Assembly (NCBI RefSeq): GCF_024622195.1
Contig: NZ_JANKBI010000003.1
Span: forward strand, 186,001 to 250,000
Direction of reading: 5' to 3'
Origin: Murimonas intestini
GTDB lineage: Bacteria > Bacillota > Clostridia > Lachnospirales > Lachnospiraceae
Length of the DNA stretch: 64,000 nucleotides
Below the pieces are notes generated by a model, which worked only from the letters and a program-made list of their open reading frames with translations, made no database searches and was not told the origin of the DNA. Below are positions 1 to 7,462 of the stretch, piece after piece; position 1 is the first letter of the stretch, and the number at the start of each line of letters is the position of its first letter. A program made the translations under genes and the position numbers.

Positions 1-597
1 GAACTTCTCTGGGACAGAAGGGCAGTTACGGGAGTATACAGAATTTTTGTGAATGGAAGTCCTCTGAGGGAGGAGGATTTTTATCACCGTTTCATCAATG
101 ACCAGAATAATCAGCTCTGTGATATATCACGTCTCATAAGATCAGGTGAGAATGAAATAAAGATAGAAGTAACAGCCATGTCAGAATCGGACGGGGTGCG
201 TGACCCGCTCTGTCTGCTGGGAAGCTTCGGAGTGCAGGACCTGCGGCTGACATCAATGCCCCACACTGCCAGGTTTGAGCCTGAATATACAAAGGGATTC
301 CCATATTACAGCGGACATCTGCATTTTAAGACAAAGGCAGAAATACAGAAAGAAAATCTTCCCGAGGTGTTTCAGCTGCGTTTCGATTTTGAGGACAGAT
401 GCCTGGATTGCCTAAGTGTGAAAATAAACGGACACGACCTGGGAATAAGGGCATTTACTCCGTATGTGTGGGAATGCAGGAAGGAGTGGATCCGGGAGGA
501 TGATAATGAGATAGAGCTGGTCAGGACAAATACTCTGGCTAATATGCTGGATGGCACTTATTTCGACTATGACAGCCACAGGCTGGTGAATATATAG
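1..597 (+). CDS. Glycoside hydrolase-like protein, C-terminal fragment (5' end outside window)
   Basis: The frame is open from base 1, so the gene starts upstream; the GTG at 49 is internal (the protein reads WDRRAVTGVYRIFVNG across it). About 198 residues remain. They look like beta-sandwich, sugar-binding-type accessory domains of the kind that end large glycoside hydrolases such as GH106 or GH2-like enzymes: a FPYYSGHLHF stretch, then a domain with VKINGHDLG and FTPYVWEC. No catalytic motif lies in the visible part. It is followed 49 bases later by a GH28 gene on the same strand and by an ABC sugar uptake unit, so a role in breaking down a pectic side chain is likely. The family assignment is tentative because the catalytic half is missing. 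Confidence 0.5.
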   Translation, partial: ELLWDRRAVTGVYRIFVNGSPLREEDFYHRFINDQNNQLCDISRLIRSGENEIKIEVTAMSESDGVRDPLCLLGSFGVQDLRLTSMPHTARFEPEYTKGFPYYSGHLHFKTKAEIQKENLPEVFQLRFDFEDRCLDCLSVKINGHDLGIRAFTPYVWECRKEWIREDDNEIELVRTNTLANMLDGTYFDYDSHRLVNI

Positions 598-602
598 AGA
601 TA

Positions 603-625
603 TGCACAGGCTTTGCACCTGTGCA
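603..625 (+). repeat. Intercistronic 8-bp inverted repeat
   Basis: TGCACAGG at 603-610 and CCTGTGCA at 618-625 form a perfect stem with a 7-base loop, just after the stop of the upstream hydrolase and before the GH28 ribosome site. There is no T-run, so it is not an obvious terminator. It may stabilise or process the mRNA between the two genes. Confidence 0.5.
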
Positions 626-646
626 GGGCTAAGGAGAAAGAAAAAG

Positions 647-1963
647 ATGGACAGAAAAGAGTTTCTGAGCAGTGAATATGGAATTGACTGCAGCGGTACG
701 GTTCTGGTGACAGAGAAACTGCAGGCGCTGATTGATGATGCGGCGGCAGCAGGCGGACGTGCGGTACTTAAAAGAGGAACGTACTTAACAGGGGCCCTGT
801 TCCTTAAAAGCGGGCTGGAATTTACTATGGAGGAGGGCTGCATCCTGAAAGGAACTACGGATGAGAGCCAGTATCCCCTGATAGAAACACGCGTTGCAGG
901 CATAGAAATGAAATGGCCTGCGGCAGTGCTAAACTGTAATCATCAGAGAGGAGTCTCTGTCACGGGAAAAGGAGTGATTAACGGACAGGGCCCGTACTGG
1001 TGGGAGAAATACTGGGGAAAAGACAGGAAAGGAGGAATGCGCGGAGAGTATGATGCAAAAGGACTGCGCTGGGCAGCTGATTATGACTGTACCAGGGTCA
1101 GAAATGTTGTCATATTTGACAGCAGTGAAGTATTGCTGAAGGATTTTACATCAGAACAGTCAGGCTTCTGGAATGTACACATCTGCTACTGCAGCCATGT
1201 CCATGTAGATGGGATACGTATAGCGGGCAATGCCGGCAGCCCGTCCACAGACGGGATAGATATTGATTCCTCCTCCCATGTCCTTGTGGAAAATTGTGAG
1301 ACCTCCTGCGATGATGACAGTATCTGCATTAAATCAGGAAGAGACGCCGACGGGCTGCGGACAGCCAGACCCTCACATCATATCACGATCCGGAACTGCA
1401 GGATTCATGCAGGTTTTGGAGTGACTCTGGGCAGCGAGCTTTCAGGGGGAATAGAAGATGTCATTATCCGGGACCTTCAGTATGAGGGCACAGACTGCGG
1501 TTTCCGCATCAAGTCATCAAGGCCGAGGCGCGGATATATAAAAAATATTCTTGTGGAAAACCTGCAGATGAAGAATGTGAAGTATCCCTTCCATATCTGT
1601 CTGGACTGGAATCCGGCTTACTGTACATGTGAGCTTCCGGATGGTTATGAGGGTGAAGTGCCGGAAAGCTGGAGGAAGCTGCTGGAGCCGGTGCCGGAGG
1701 ATGAGCCTCTTACACATGTATCGAATATTACGGTCAGAAATGTAAGGGCGGAAAATGATGCCGGTTACTCAGGGATCAGCCGGGCTTTTGATATTGAGGG
1801 ATACAGGGAGCAGCCCATAGAGTCTGTTAAACTCTCTGACATCCATATGTCAGTCAGGGAATTCGGGCGGATCAGCTATGTAAAGGAGCTTCAGATGGAC
1901 CATGTGACAATAGAAGTGGCAGGAGACAGGGATACAGCCAATGATACTTATGACAACAGATAA
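647..1963 (+). CDS. Glycoside hydrolase family 28 (polygalacturonase-like)
   Basis: A 438-residue right-handed beta-helix enzyme of the GH28 pectinase type, expected to cleave galacturonic acid linkages. Visible family signatures are STDGIDIDSS, CDDDSICIKSG with the paired acidic residues, GVTLGSELSGG and RIKSSRPRRG. The GHG histidine that many GH28 members carry before the TIGSE-like motif is not present: here the text reads HAGFGVTLGSE. This may mark a divergent subfamily. I chose ATG 647 because AAGGAG at 631-636 sits 10 bases before it; the longer reading from 602 begins inside the hairpin. No signal peptide is seen, so it probably acts on imported oligosaccharides. The downstream ABC transporter supports this. 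Confidence 0.85.
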   Translation: MDRKEFLSSEYGIDCSGTVLVTEKLQALIDDAAAAGGRAVLKRGTYLTGALFLKSGLEFTMEEGCILKGTTDESQYPLIETRVAGIEMKWPAAVLNCNHQRGVSVTGKGVINGQGPYWWEKYWGKDRKGGMRGEYDAKGLRWAADYDCTRVRNVVIFDSSEVLLKDFTSEQSGFWNVHICYCSHVHVDGIRIAGNAGSPSTDGIDIDSSSHVLVENCETSCDDDSICIKSGRDADGLRTARPSHHITIRNCRIHAGFGVTLGSELSGGIEDVIIRDLQYEGTDCGFRIKSSRPRRGYIKNILVENLQMKNVKYPFHICLDWNPAYCTCELPDGYEGEVPESWRKLLEPVPEDEPLTHVSNITVRNVRAENDAGYSGISRAFDIEGYREQPIESVKLSDIHMSVREFGRISYVKELQMDHVTIEVAGDRDTANDTYDNR

Positions 1964-2041
1964 GGGGCAGGGCTTAAGAATATGCAAATGGTTTTGCAGA
2001 GGGCATTAAATATTTTATACATAATCTCTAAACTTATTGAA

Positions 2042-2098
2042 TTTACTTTAAGGCCTTCCCATGATTAAATAAGAGACATGAAATACAAAACGTTTTGT
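2042..2098 (+). promoter_or_regulatory. Promoter with LacI-type operator for the ABC sugar operon
   Basis: A possible sigma-A promoter has TTTACT at 2042-2047, 17 bases, then TTAAAT at 2065-2070. Just downstream, ACAAAACGTTTTGT at 2085-2098 is a perfect 14-bp palindrome with the central CG typical of LacI/GalR-family operators. A repressor bound there would lie at about +8 to +21 and block transcription. No LacI gene is in the window, so the regulator is expected elsewhere. The palindrome is certain; the promoter hexamers are weak. Confidence 0.5.
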
Positions 2099-2127
2099 GT
2101 CAGAAAGAGAAAAGAAAGGTGAAAAAA

Positions 2128-3018
2128 ATGCAAAAGAAACAGAAGACCGTTTTAACCCCATATCTTCTGATTTTACCGGCAGTGCTGTTCATCGGGTGTG
2201 TCATGATCTACCCGCTGTGTAAGGTCTTTTACCTGGCCTTCCAGAATTATAATCCGACTATGCCGTTCCTGAATGGCTTCTGCGGGATTGACAATTTTGT
2301 CAAAATACTGACTACCGGTGAATTCTATTCCGCACTTCTCGTATCCCTGAAATGGGTTGTGTCAGAAGTCGGGCTTCAGCTGGTATTCGGAATGATAGTG
2401 GCCCTGATCCTGAATCAGAGCTTCAGAGGCAGAGGATTTTTCAGGGCAATGACCTTTGTGCCCTGGGCAATGTCAGGAGTGCTGACAGCAGTGCTCTTCA
2501 GCCTGATATTCAATGAGAATTTCGGAGTCCTCAATGATATCCTTAGAAAACTGGGAATCATAAAGGAAAATGTGGCATGGCTGGCAAATTCAAAGACAGT
2601 GCTGGGTTCAGTAGTAGTGGCAGAGCTGTGGAGAGGTATCCCCTTCTTTGCAATCAGTCTGCTGGCTGCCATGCAGGGACTCTCACAGGATATCTATGAA
2701 GCGGCAAAGGTGGACGGATGTACAAGGTTTCAGACCTTCCGCAAGATCACTCTTCCCCTGCTGAAAAACACAATAGTACTCACAACACTGCTCCGTACCA
2801 TTTGGGAATTTAACAGTGTGGATCTGATCTACAGCCTGACAGGAGGCGGACCGGTGGGAAAGACAACAACCCTCAGCATGCTGATCGCCAACCAGGCGCT
2901 TACCACAAATAATTATGGTTACGGCTCCGCAATCTCAGTCATCAGTTTCTTTATCCTGGCAATTGTGGCAGTCATCTATATTAAGGCTTCAGGATTTGGA
3001 AAGGAGAGTGATGAGTGA
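2128..3018 (+). CDS. ABC sugar transporter permease (MalF/UgpA-like)
   Basis: About 296 residues with six predicted membrane helices and the binding-protein-dependent permease loop (EAAKVDGCTRFQTFRKITLPLL) that contacts the ATPase. It belongs to the CUT1 family, which imports oligosaccharides. The first helix follows a short basic N-terminus. ATG 2128 is preferred because AGGTG lies 6 bases upstream; an upstream in-frame TTG falls within the operator palindrome. The stop overlaps the start of the second permease (TGATG), showing translational coupling. No ATPase gene is in the unit, so it probably uses a shared MsmX-type ATPase encoded elsewhere. Confidence 0.92.
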   Translation: MQKKQKTVLTPYLLILPAVLFIGCVMIYPLCKVFYLAFQNYNPTMPFLNGFCGIDNFVKILTTGEFYSALLVSLKWVVSEVGLQLVFGMIVALILNQSFRGRGFFRAMTFVPWAMSGVLTAVLFSLIFNENFGVLNDILRKLGIIKENVAWLANSKTVLGSVVVAELWRGIPFFAISLLAAMQGLSQDIYEAAKVDGCTRFQTFRKITLPLLKNTIVLTTLLRTIWEFNSVDLIYSLTGGGPVGKTTTLSMLIANQALTTNNYGYGSAISVISFFILAIVAVIYIKASGFGKESDE

Positions 3019-3851
3019 TGAAAGAAAAGAAAAGAGTGATTGTTTTTCTGCGCTGGCTCCCGCTTATAGCGATTAACATCTTTGTCCTGTTTCCAATCTA
3101 CTGGGCGGTGAACACATCATTTAAGGGGGAAGGAGAGATCCTTGGCAAGCCAATTACTTATCTGCCAAAGGTCCCGATCATCTCCAACTTTGTAGAAGCC
3201 TGGAAGAATGTAGGGTTTGATAAATATTTCGTAAACAGCTTGAAAGTAAGCTTCATATCAGTTATCTTTATCGTAGTTGTTGCGATCATGGTTGGTTATG
3301 CCCTGACCCGCTACAAATTTAAAGGCAAAGGAGTTTTTATGGGTCTGCTTCTGGCAGTCCAGTTTATTCCGGCGGCAGTGCTGCTTGTACCGCTTTTTAA
3401 CACCTTCAAGACAATGCATCTGGTGGGAAGCCACCTGGCTCTGATCGTGGTGAATGTCACATTCCAGCTTCCTTTCTGCTGTATCCTGATGAAGGGTTTT
3501 ATAGAGGGCGTGCCCATAGCTCTGGAGGAGGCCGCCATGATCGACGGCTGCAGCAGGATGCAGGGGATTGTCCGTGTAGTGATCCCCATGCTGGTTCCGG
3601 GAATCATAACAGTGGCAGCTTTTGCACTGATAGGCTGCTGGAATGAGTTCCTGTTTGCAATGATGTTTTTAAATGACCCTGATATGTATACAGTCCCTAT
3701 AGGACTGAAGATGATGCAGGGCGAGTACGGCGTACACTATGGAGCTATGGCTTCAGGGGCTATCATTGCCATGATCATTCCGGTCGCATTATTTGCCTAC
3801 CTGCAGAAATACCTGGTGACAGGGCTGAGCGCAGGCGCTGTGAAGGGCTGA
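3018..3851 (+). CDS. ABC sugar transporter permease (MalG/UgpE-like)
   Basis: A 277-residue CUT1 permease with six membrane spans, the second half of the membrane channel. The EAA loop is visible as EEAAMIDGCSRMQGIVRVVIPML, and the N-terminal LFPIYWAVNTSFKG segment is typical of the MalG side. The ATG at 3018 overlaps the previous stop by one base; a GTG at 3015 is also possible and is spaced 8 bases from GGAG. It is followed by a 128-base AT-rich gap with several TATA-like stretches and then the binding protein, which may therefore have additional transcription of its own. Confidence 0.92.
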   Translation: MKEKKRVIVFLRWLPLIAINIFVLFPIYWAVNTSFKGEGEILGKPITYLPKVPIISNFVEAWKNVGFDKYFVNSLKVSFISVIFIVVVAIMVGYALTRYKFKGKGVFMGLLLAVQFIPAAVLLVPLFNTFKTMHLVGSHLALIVVNVTFQLPFCCILMKGFIEGVPIALEEAAMIDGCSRMQGIVRVVIPMLVPGIITVAAFALIGCWNEFLFAMMFLNDPDMYTVPIGLKMMQGEYGVHYGAMASGAIIAMIIPVALFAYLQKYLVTGLSAGAVKG

Positions 3852-3979
3852 TCATAGGACGGGATTAAAAGGATTTAGTATATTATAATCCAGTATATTG
3901 TTATCTGGTATATAAAGATTTAGAATATCAAAACTTAGGATATTAAAATAATAATGTTAAGATAAAGCGAGGTAAAATA

Positions 3980-5332
3980 ATGAAAAAGAAATTTATATCA
4001 GCTATTCTCTGTGGAGTACTTGGGATTTCAATGATTTCCGGATGCGGCAGTTCAGAAGGTGATAAAGAGAGCCAGAGGCAGACAGCGTCCAAAAGCGCGG
4101 CAGACAGCGGTGATGTTGTGGAGATCACCTTCTGGGACAATTATGCGGATACAATACGTACAGAATTATATGGTAAGCTGATCAGCCAGTTTGAGGAAGA
4201 AAATCCTGGCATAAAGGTAAAATATGTGCCTCTTCCGGCAGATCAGGCGAAATCTAAATACGATGTGGCGATCCAATCTGAGACAACACCTGACTGCGGA
4301 GTTACATACCAGTACTGGCTGAACGATTTTATTGTGCAGGATGCCCTTCTTCCGCTGGATGACTACATGTCCTCCTGGGATAAAAAAGATGAGCTGCTGG
4401 AGACATTCCAGAACAGCATCAAGGAAATGTCCCCGGACGGAAAGACATACGGCCTTGCCCAGACTGTGACGATCCCTGCTGTCTGGTATAATACAGATAT
4501 CTTTACAAAAGCTGATACAGAGATTCCCCAGTCCTGGGATGAAATACTCGCCGCAGTAGAAAAGACTACTGATAAGGAAAATGGAGTTTATGGTTTCTCC
4601 ATCCGCGGGGGTGCAGGAAGTTCACAGCAGTTTGAACAGATGATGTACCAGTATTCAGGAATCACAGAAATGTTTGATGAAAACGGAAATTCCACCATCA
4701 ATGATCCGGCTCATGTAGAATTCCTGGATAAGTTTGCAAAACTGTACAATGTATACACACCGGAAAGCGATATCACAAATGCATCAACTGAGATGATCTC
4801 AGCATTTGATTCAGGATCGGCCGCTATGATATTCCATAATATCGGTTCCTATGGACAGCACAGGGATACACTGGGAGAAGGAAAGTTCGGCGCTCTTGTA
4901 AACCTGAAATCTATCCAGGATACAAATGTCATTGTGTCAAATGGAGCTACTACCTTGTCTGTATTCAAAAATACAAAGCATCCGGAAGAGACTTTTAAGT
5001 TTGTAAGCTGGCTCACAGAGCACAGCGCTGACAGCCAGTTCAATGAGAAGATCGGTCAGGTTCCCTGTAATAAAGAGGCATTGAAGGATGAATGGGTACG
5101 GAAATCCCTGCCCATCAAAGAATCAGCGGACGCTCTTCTTGATGAAAATACGAAGATTGCAACTCTTCCAATCAACGTGACAGGTTATTTTGACCTCCAC
5201 CAGAATACGCTTGCAAAAGAATTCCAGAATGTCCTGTTAGGAAATACAACAGCTCAGGAATATCTGGATAACTGGGCATCTGAGATGACCAGGCTGAAAA
5301 AGCAGTACGATGAAAAAGTAGTACAGAAATAA
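3980..5332 (+). CDS. Sugar ABC transporter substrate-binding lipoprotein
   Basis: A 450-residue family 1 extracellular solute-binding protein. Residues 1-22 form a lipoprotein signal with lipobox ISGC, so the mature protein is lipid-anchored at Cys22 on the outer face of the membrane. The early ITFWDNYAD and the later TYGLAQTVTIPAVWYNTDIF and FKFVSWLTEH stretches are typical of CUT1 binding proteins. The ligand is probably an oligogalacturonide or related pectic oligosaccharide, by context with the GH28 gene only. A strong terminator follows, ending the unit. Confidence 0.92.
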   Translation: MKKKFISAILCGVLGISMISGCGSSEGDKESQRQTASKSAADSGDVVEITFWDNYADTIRTELYGKLISQFEEENPGIKVKYVPLPADQAKSKYDVAIQSETTPDCGVTYQYWLNDFIVQDALLPLDDYMSSWDKKDELLETFQNSIKEMSPDGKTYGLAQTVTIPAVWYNTDIFTKADTEIPQSWDEILAAVEKTTDKENGVYGFSIRGGAGSSQQFEQMMYQYSGITEMFDENGNSTINDPAHVEFLDKFAKLYNVYTPESDITNASTEMISAFDSGSAAMIFHNIGSYGQHRDTLGEGKFGALVNLKSIQDTNVIVSNGATTLSVFKNTKHPEETFKFVSWLTEHSADSQFNEKIGQVPCNKEALKDEWVRKSLPIKESADALLDENTKIATLPINVTGYFDLHQNTLAKEFQNVLLGNTTAQEYLDNWASEMTRLKKQYDEKVVQK

Positions 5333-5352
5333 TTTCATGTAACATAGTCCGG

Positions 5353-5396
5353 GCCGGCGCCTTTGTCACAGACAGTGACAAGGGGCGCCGGCTTTT
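5353..5396 (+). terminator. Rho-independent terminator of the sugar operon
   Basis: GCCGGCGCC (5353-5361) pairs with GGCGCCGGC (5384-5392) and the stem extends inward through TTTGTCAC/GTGACAA. A short TTTT follows at 5393-5396. It lies 20 bases after the binding-protein stop. Confidence 0.85.
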
Positions 5397-5422
5397 GCAT
5401 ATTTTATAGAAAACTTTGTTCC

Positions 5423-5451
5423 TTGAAGCGGCAGTAATTCTATGTTAAACT
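5423..5451 (+). promoter_or_regulatory. Candidate sigma-A promoter for the alpha/beta hydrolase gene
   Basis: TTGAAG at 5423-5428, a 17-base spacer and TAAACT at 5446-5451 lie 41 bases before the hydrolase start and after the preceding terminator. Spacing is ideal and both hexamers are moderate matches. Confidence 0.4.
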
Positions 5452-5492
5452 GTAATAATTACGTTTGATCAATTGACAGGAGATGTATAATT

Positions 5493-6269
5493 ATGAAAGA
5501 AAACGGACAAAAAGATCTAAAGAGCCAAAAAGGAAAACGGACGCGCATGCGCCGGGTGCTGACAGCGCTGGCTGTTGTGGCCCTGGTGCTGGTATGTACT
5601 GCCGGAGTCTGCTTTTTATATGTGAATGATTATTATCACAGAACAGGAGATGTGCCCGGATATCTGGAAGATACTGATCAGGTAAAGGTAAGTGAATTTG
5701 AGTACGGGCTGTTTTTCGATGGAAGCGGGGAGGATACAGCATTCATCTTTTACCCCGGAGCCAAGGTTGAATATACGGCATATGCACCTCTGATGCAGAA
5801 ACTGGCCTGTCAGGGGATTGACTGTTTTCTTGTCCATATGCCCGGCAATCTGGCAGTGCTCGGACAGGACAGGGCAGACAGTATTCTGGATTCCTTTGAT
5901 TATGAGCACTGGTATATTGGAGGTCATTCTCTGGGAGGAGCCATGGCAGCATCTTATGCAGCATCTAATCTTGATAAGTTTGACGGTGCAGTACTGCTTG
6001 GAGCATATCCCACTAAGAGCCTTAAATCAGAAGCCTTTGCTGTGTTATCTGTATATGGAAGTGAGGATACTGTTATAAACAGAGAAAAACTGGAAGCCGG
6101 CAGGGAGTATATGCCTCAGGATTATAATGAGGTTTGCATACAGGGTGGAAATCATGCCCAGTTTGGAAATTATGGGGAGCAGGATAAGGACGGAACTGCA
6201 GCAATCAGCAGGGAAGAACAGCAGGAGCAGACTGTCAGCGCAATAGCAGAGATGGTAAGAGGGCAGTGA
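5493..6269 (+). CDS. Membrane-anchored alpha/beta hydrolase
   Basis: 258 residues. A basic N-terminus is followed by one hydrophobic helix at about residues 25-46, so the catalytic domain should lie outside the membrane. The nucleophile elbow GGHSLGG is visible near residue 150, the oxyanion-strand FIFYPGAKVEY precedes it, GSEDTV carries the likely acid and GGNHAQFG the likely catalytic histidine. This matches the alpha/beta hydrolase 5 type (PF12695-like) of small Firmicute esterases; the substrate is unknown. Ribosome site AGGAGATG is just before ATG 5493. It stands alone between a terminator and the AraC gene. Confidence 0.8.
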   Translation: MKENGQKDLKSQKGKRTRMRRVLTALAVVALVLVCTAGVCFLYVNDYYHRTGDVPGYLEDTDQVKVSEFEYGLFFDGSGEDTAFIFYPGAKVEYTAYAPLMQKLACQGIDCFLVHMPGNLAVLGQDRADSILDSFDYEHWYIGGHSLGGAMAASYAASNLDKFDGAVLLGAYPTKSLKSEAFAVLSVYGSEDTVINREKLEAGREYMPQDYNEVCIQGGNHAQFGNYGEQDKDGTAAISREEQQEQTVSAIAEMVRGQ

Positions 6270-6392
6270 CAGTCTCTGCCGCCGGTTCTTTTTTGGGAAG
6301 CGGCTTCTTATACCTGATGTTTTACAGCAAAAAAAATCGAGAATCTTTAGGCGCTCAGGCTGTATTATGGATAGCATAAGGAGGCAGAGAAA

Positions 6393-7262
6393 ATGAAGGA
6401 ACAAATAGAAGCTGTTCAGCGGATGCAGGATTATATAGAAGAACATCTGGCGGAAAATATCACTTTTGCAGATCTGGCTAAAGTATCTCTTTTTTCCCCA
6501 TGGTACTCTTACCGTCTGTTTACTCAATGGACGAATCAGACCCCGGCCGATTATATCAGAAGGCTCAGGCTTTCCAGGTCAGCTCTGAAGCTGAGGGATG
6601 AATCCTGCAAGATCATAGATGCAGCGTTTGAACTTGGCTTTGGCAGTGTAGACGGTTATCAACGGGCATTCTTCCGCGAATTCGGCTGCAATCCAAGGGA
6701 ATATTCTTTAAACCCTGTTCCTCTGTATCTCTTTACCCCTTATGGAGTTAAATACCGGGTCAGCAGAGAGGAGAAGACGATGGAAAACGTAAGGAATGTA
6801 TTTGTACAGGCAATTGAAAAACCAGAGAGGAAAGTGATCGTTAAACGGGGAGTAAAAGCCAAAGACTATTTCGCATATTGCGAAGAAGTAGGATGTGATG
6901 TGTGGGGACTTCTGACAAGCATCAGATCTATCAGCGGAGAACCAGTATGTATGTGGCTTCCTCAGGCGTATATCAGGCCGGGAACCTCCCAGTATGTACA
7001 GGGAGTGGAAGTTTCCATAGATTATGACGGGGTGATCCCGGAAGGTTTTGAGGTAATAGAGCTTCCGGCAGCCAGATATCTCATGTTTAAAGGCGAACCC
7101 TTCAAAGAAGAGGAATACTGCCAGGCAATAGAGGAGATCCAGAAGGCTGTGGAAAAATACGATCCCCAGGAGATAGGAGCCAGCTGGGATGAATCAAATC
7201 CCCGTATTCAGCTGGAGCCTGTGGGCTCAAGAGGGTATATAGAGCTTTGGCCGATTAAATAG
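6393..7262 (+). CDS. AraC-family regulator with GyrI-like effector domain
   Basis: 289 residues. The N-terminal 100 residues hold two helix-turn-helix motifs of the AraC/XylS type (ITFADLAKVSLFSPWYSYRLFTQW and IIDAAFELGFGSVDGYQRAFFREFGCNPREY). From about residue 130 the protein is a GyrI/Rob-like effector-binding domain (FEVIELPAARYLMFKG, ending GYIELWPIK). This Rob-like order, DNA-binding domain first, is typical of small-molecule-responsive activators. The neighbours do not reveal its target. ATG 6393 follows GGAGG at a good distance. A strong terminator ends the gene. Confidence 0.88.
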   Translation: MKEQIEAVQRMQDYIEEHLAENITFADLAKVSLFSPWYSYRLFTQWTNQTPADYIRRLRLSRSALKLRDESCKIIDAAFELGFGSVDGYQRAFFREFGCNPREYSLNPVPLYLFTPYGVKYRVSREEKTMENVRNVFVQAIEKPERKVIVKRGVKAKDYFAYCEEVGCDVWGLLTSIRSISGEPVCMWLPQAYIRPGTSQYVQGVEVSIDYDGVIPEGFEVIELPAARYLMFKGEPFKEEEYCQAIEEIQKAVEKYDPQEIGASWDESNPRIQLEPVGSRGYIELWPIK

Positions 7263-7269
7263 CAGTTTC

Positions 7270-7328
7270 AAAAAAGAAAACATATCCGGACTAAATTATA
7301 CCGAAAGTCCGGATATGTTTTCTTTTTT
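7270..7328 (+). terminator. Rho-independent terminator after the AraC gene
   Basis: A 23-bp perfect inverted repeat (7270-7292 with 7306-7328; core CATATCCGGACT) has an A-run on the left and a T-run on the right, with a 13-base loop. It insulates the copper promoter from upstream transcription. Confidence 0.93.
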
Positions 7329-7349
7329 TGAAAATAATAAGATTATCCA

Positions 7350-7378
7350 TTGACAAATAGGTAGATATAGACTATGAT
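7350..7378 (+). promoter_or_regulatory. Sigma-A promoter of the copper operon
   Basis: TTGACA at 7350-7355, a 17-base spacer and TATGAT at 7373-7378. This is a consensus -35 and a one-mismatch -10, so transcription would be strong unless repressed. Confidence 0.88.
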
Positions 7379-7384
7379 TTTTAT

Positions 7385-7401
7385 ATACCCATACGGGGTA
7401 T
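7385..7401 (+). promoter_or_regulatory. CsoR operator at the transcription start of copA
   Basis: ATACCC at 7385-7390 and GGGTAT at 7396-7401 are inverted with a 5-base spacer (ATACG), the pattern of copper-sensing CsoR operators in Firmicutes. It begins 7 bases after the -10 box, so apo-CsoR would cover the start site, and Cu(I) binding would release it. The csoR gene is second in the operon, so the system is autoregulated. Confidence 0.8.
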
Positions 7402-7462
7402 GAGTAATTCCGCGGGCAGCGAGTTTAATAATAAATAATAACAGGAAGAGAGGTATTCTTAT

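Noticed and set aside
7270..7328. Riboswitch or leader RNA for the copper operon
   Set aside because: The structure is a simple long hairpin with a T-run, upstream of the promoter, so it is the terminator of the preceding gene.
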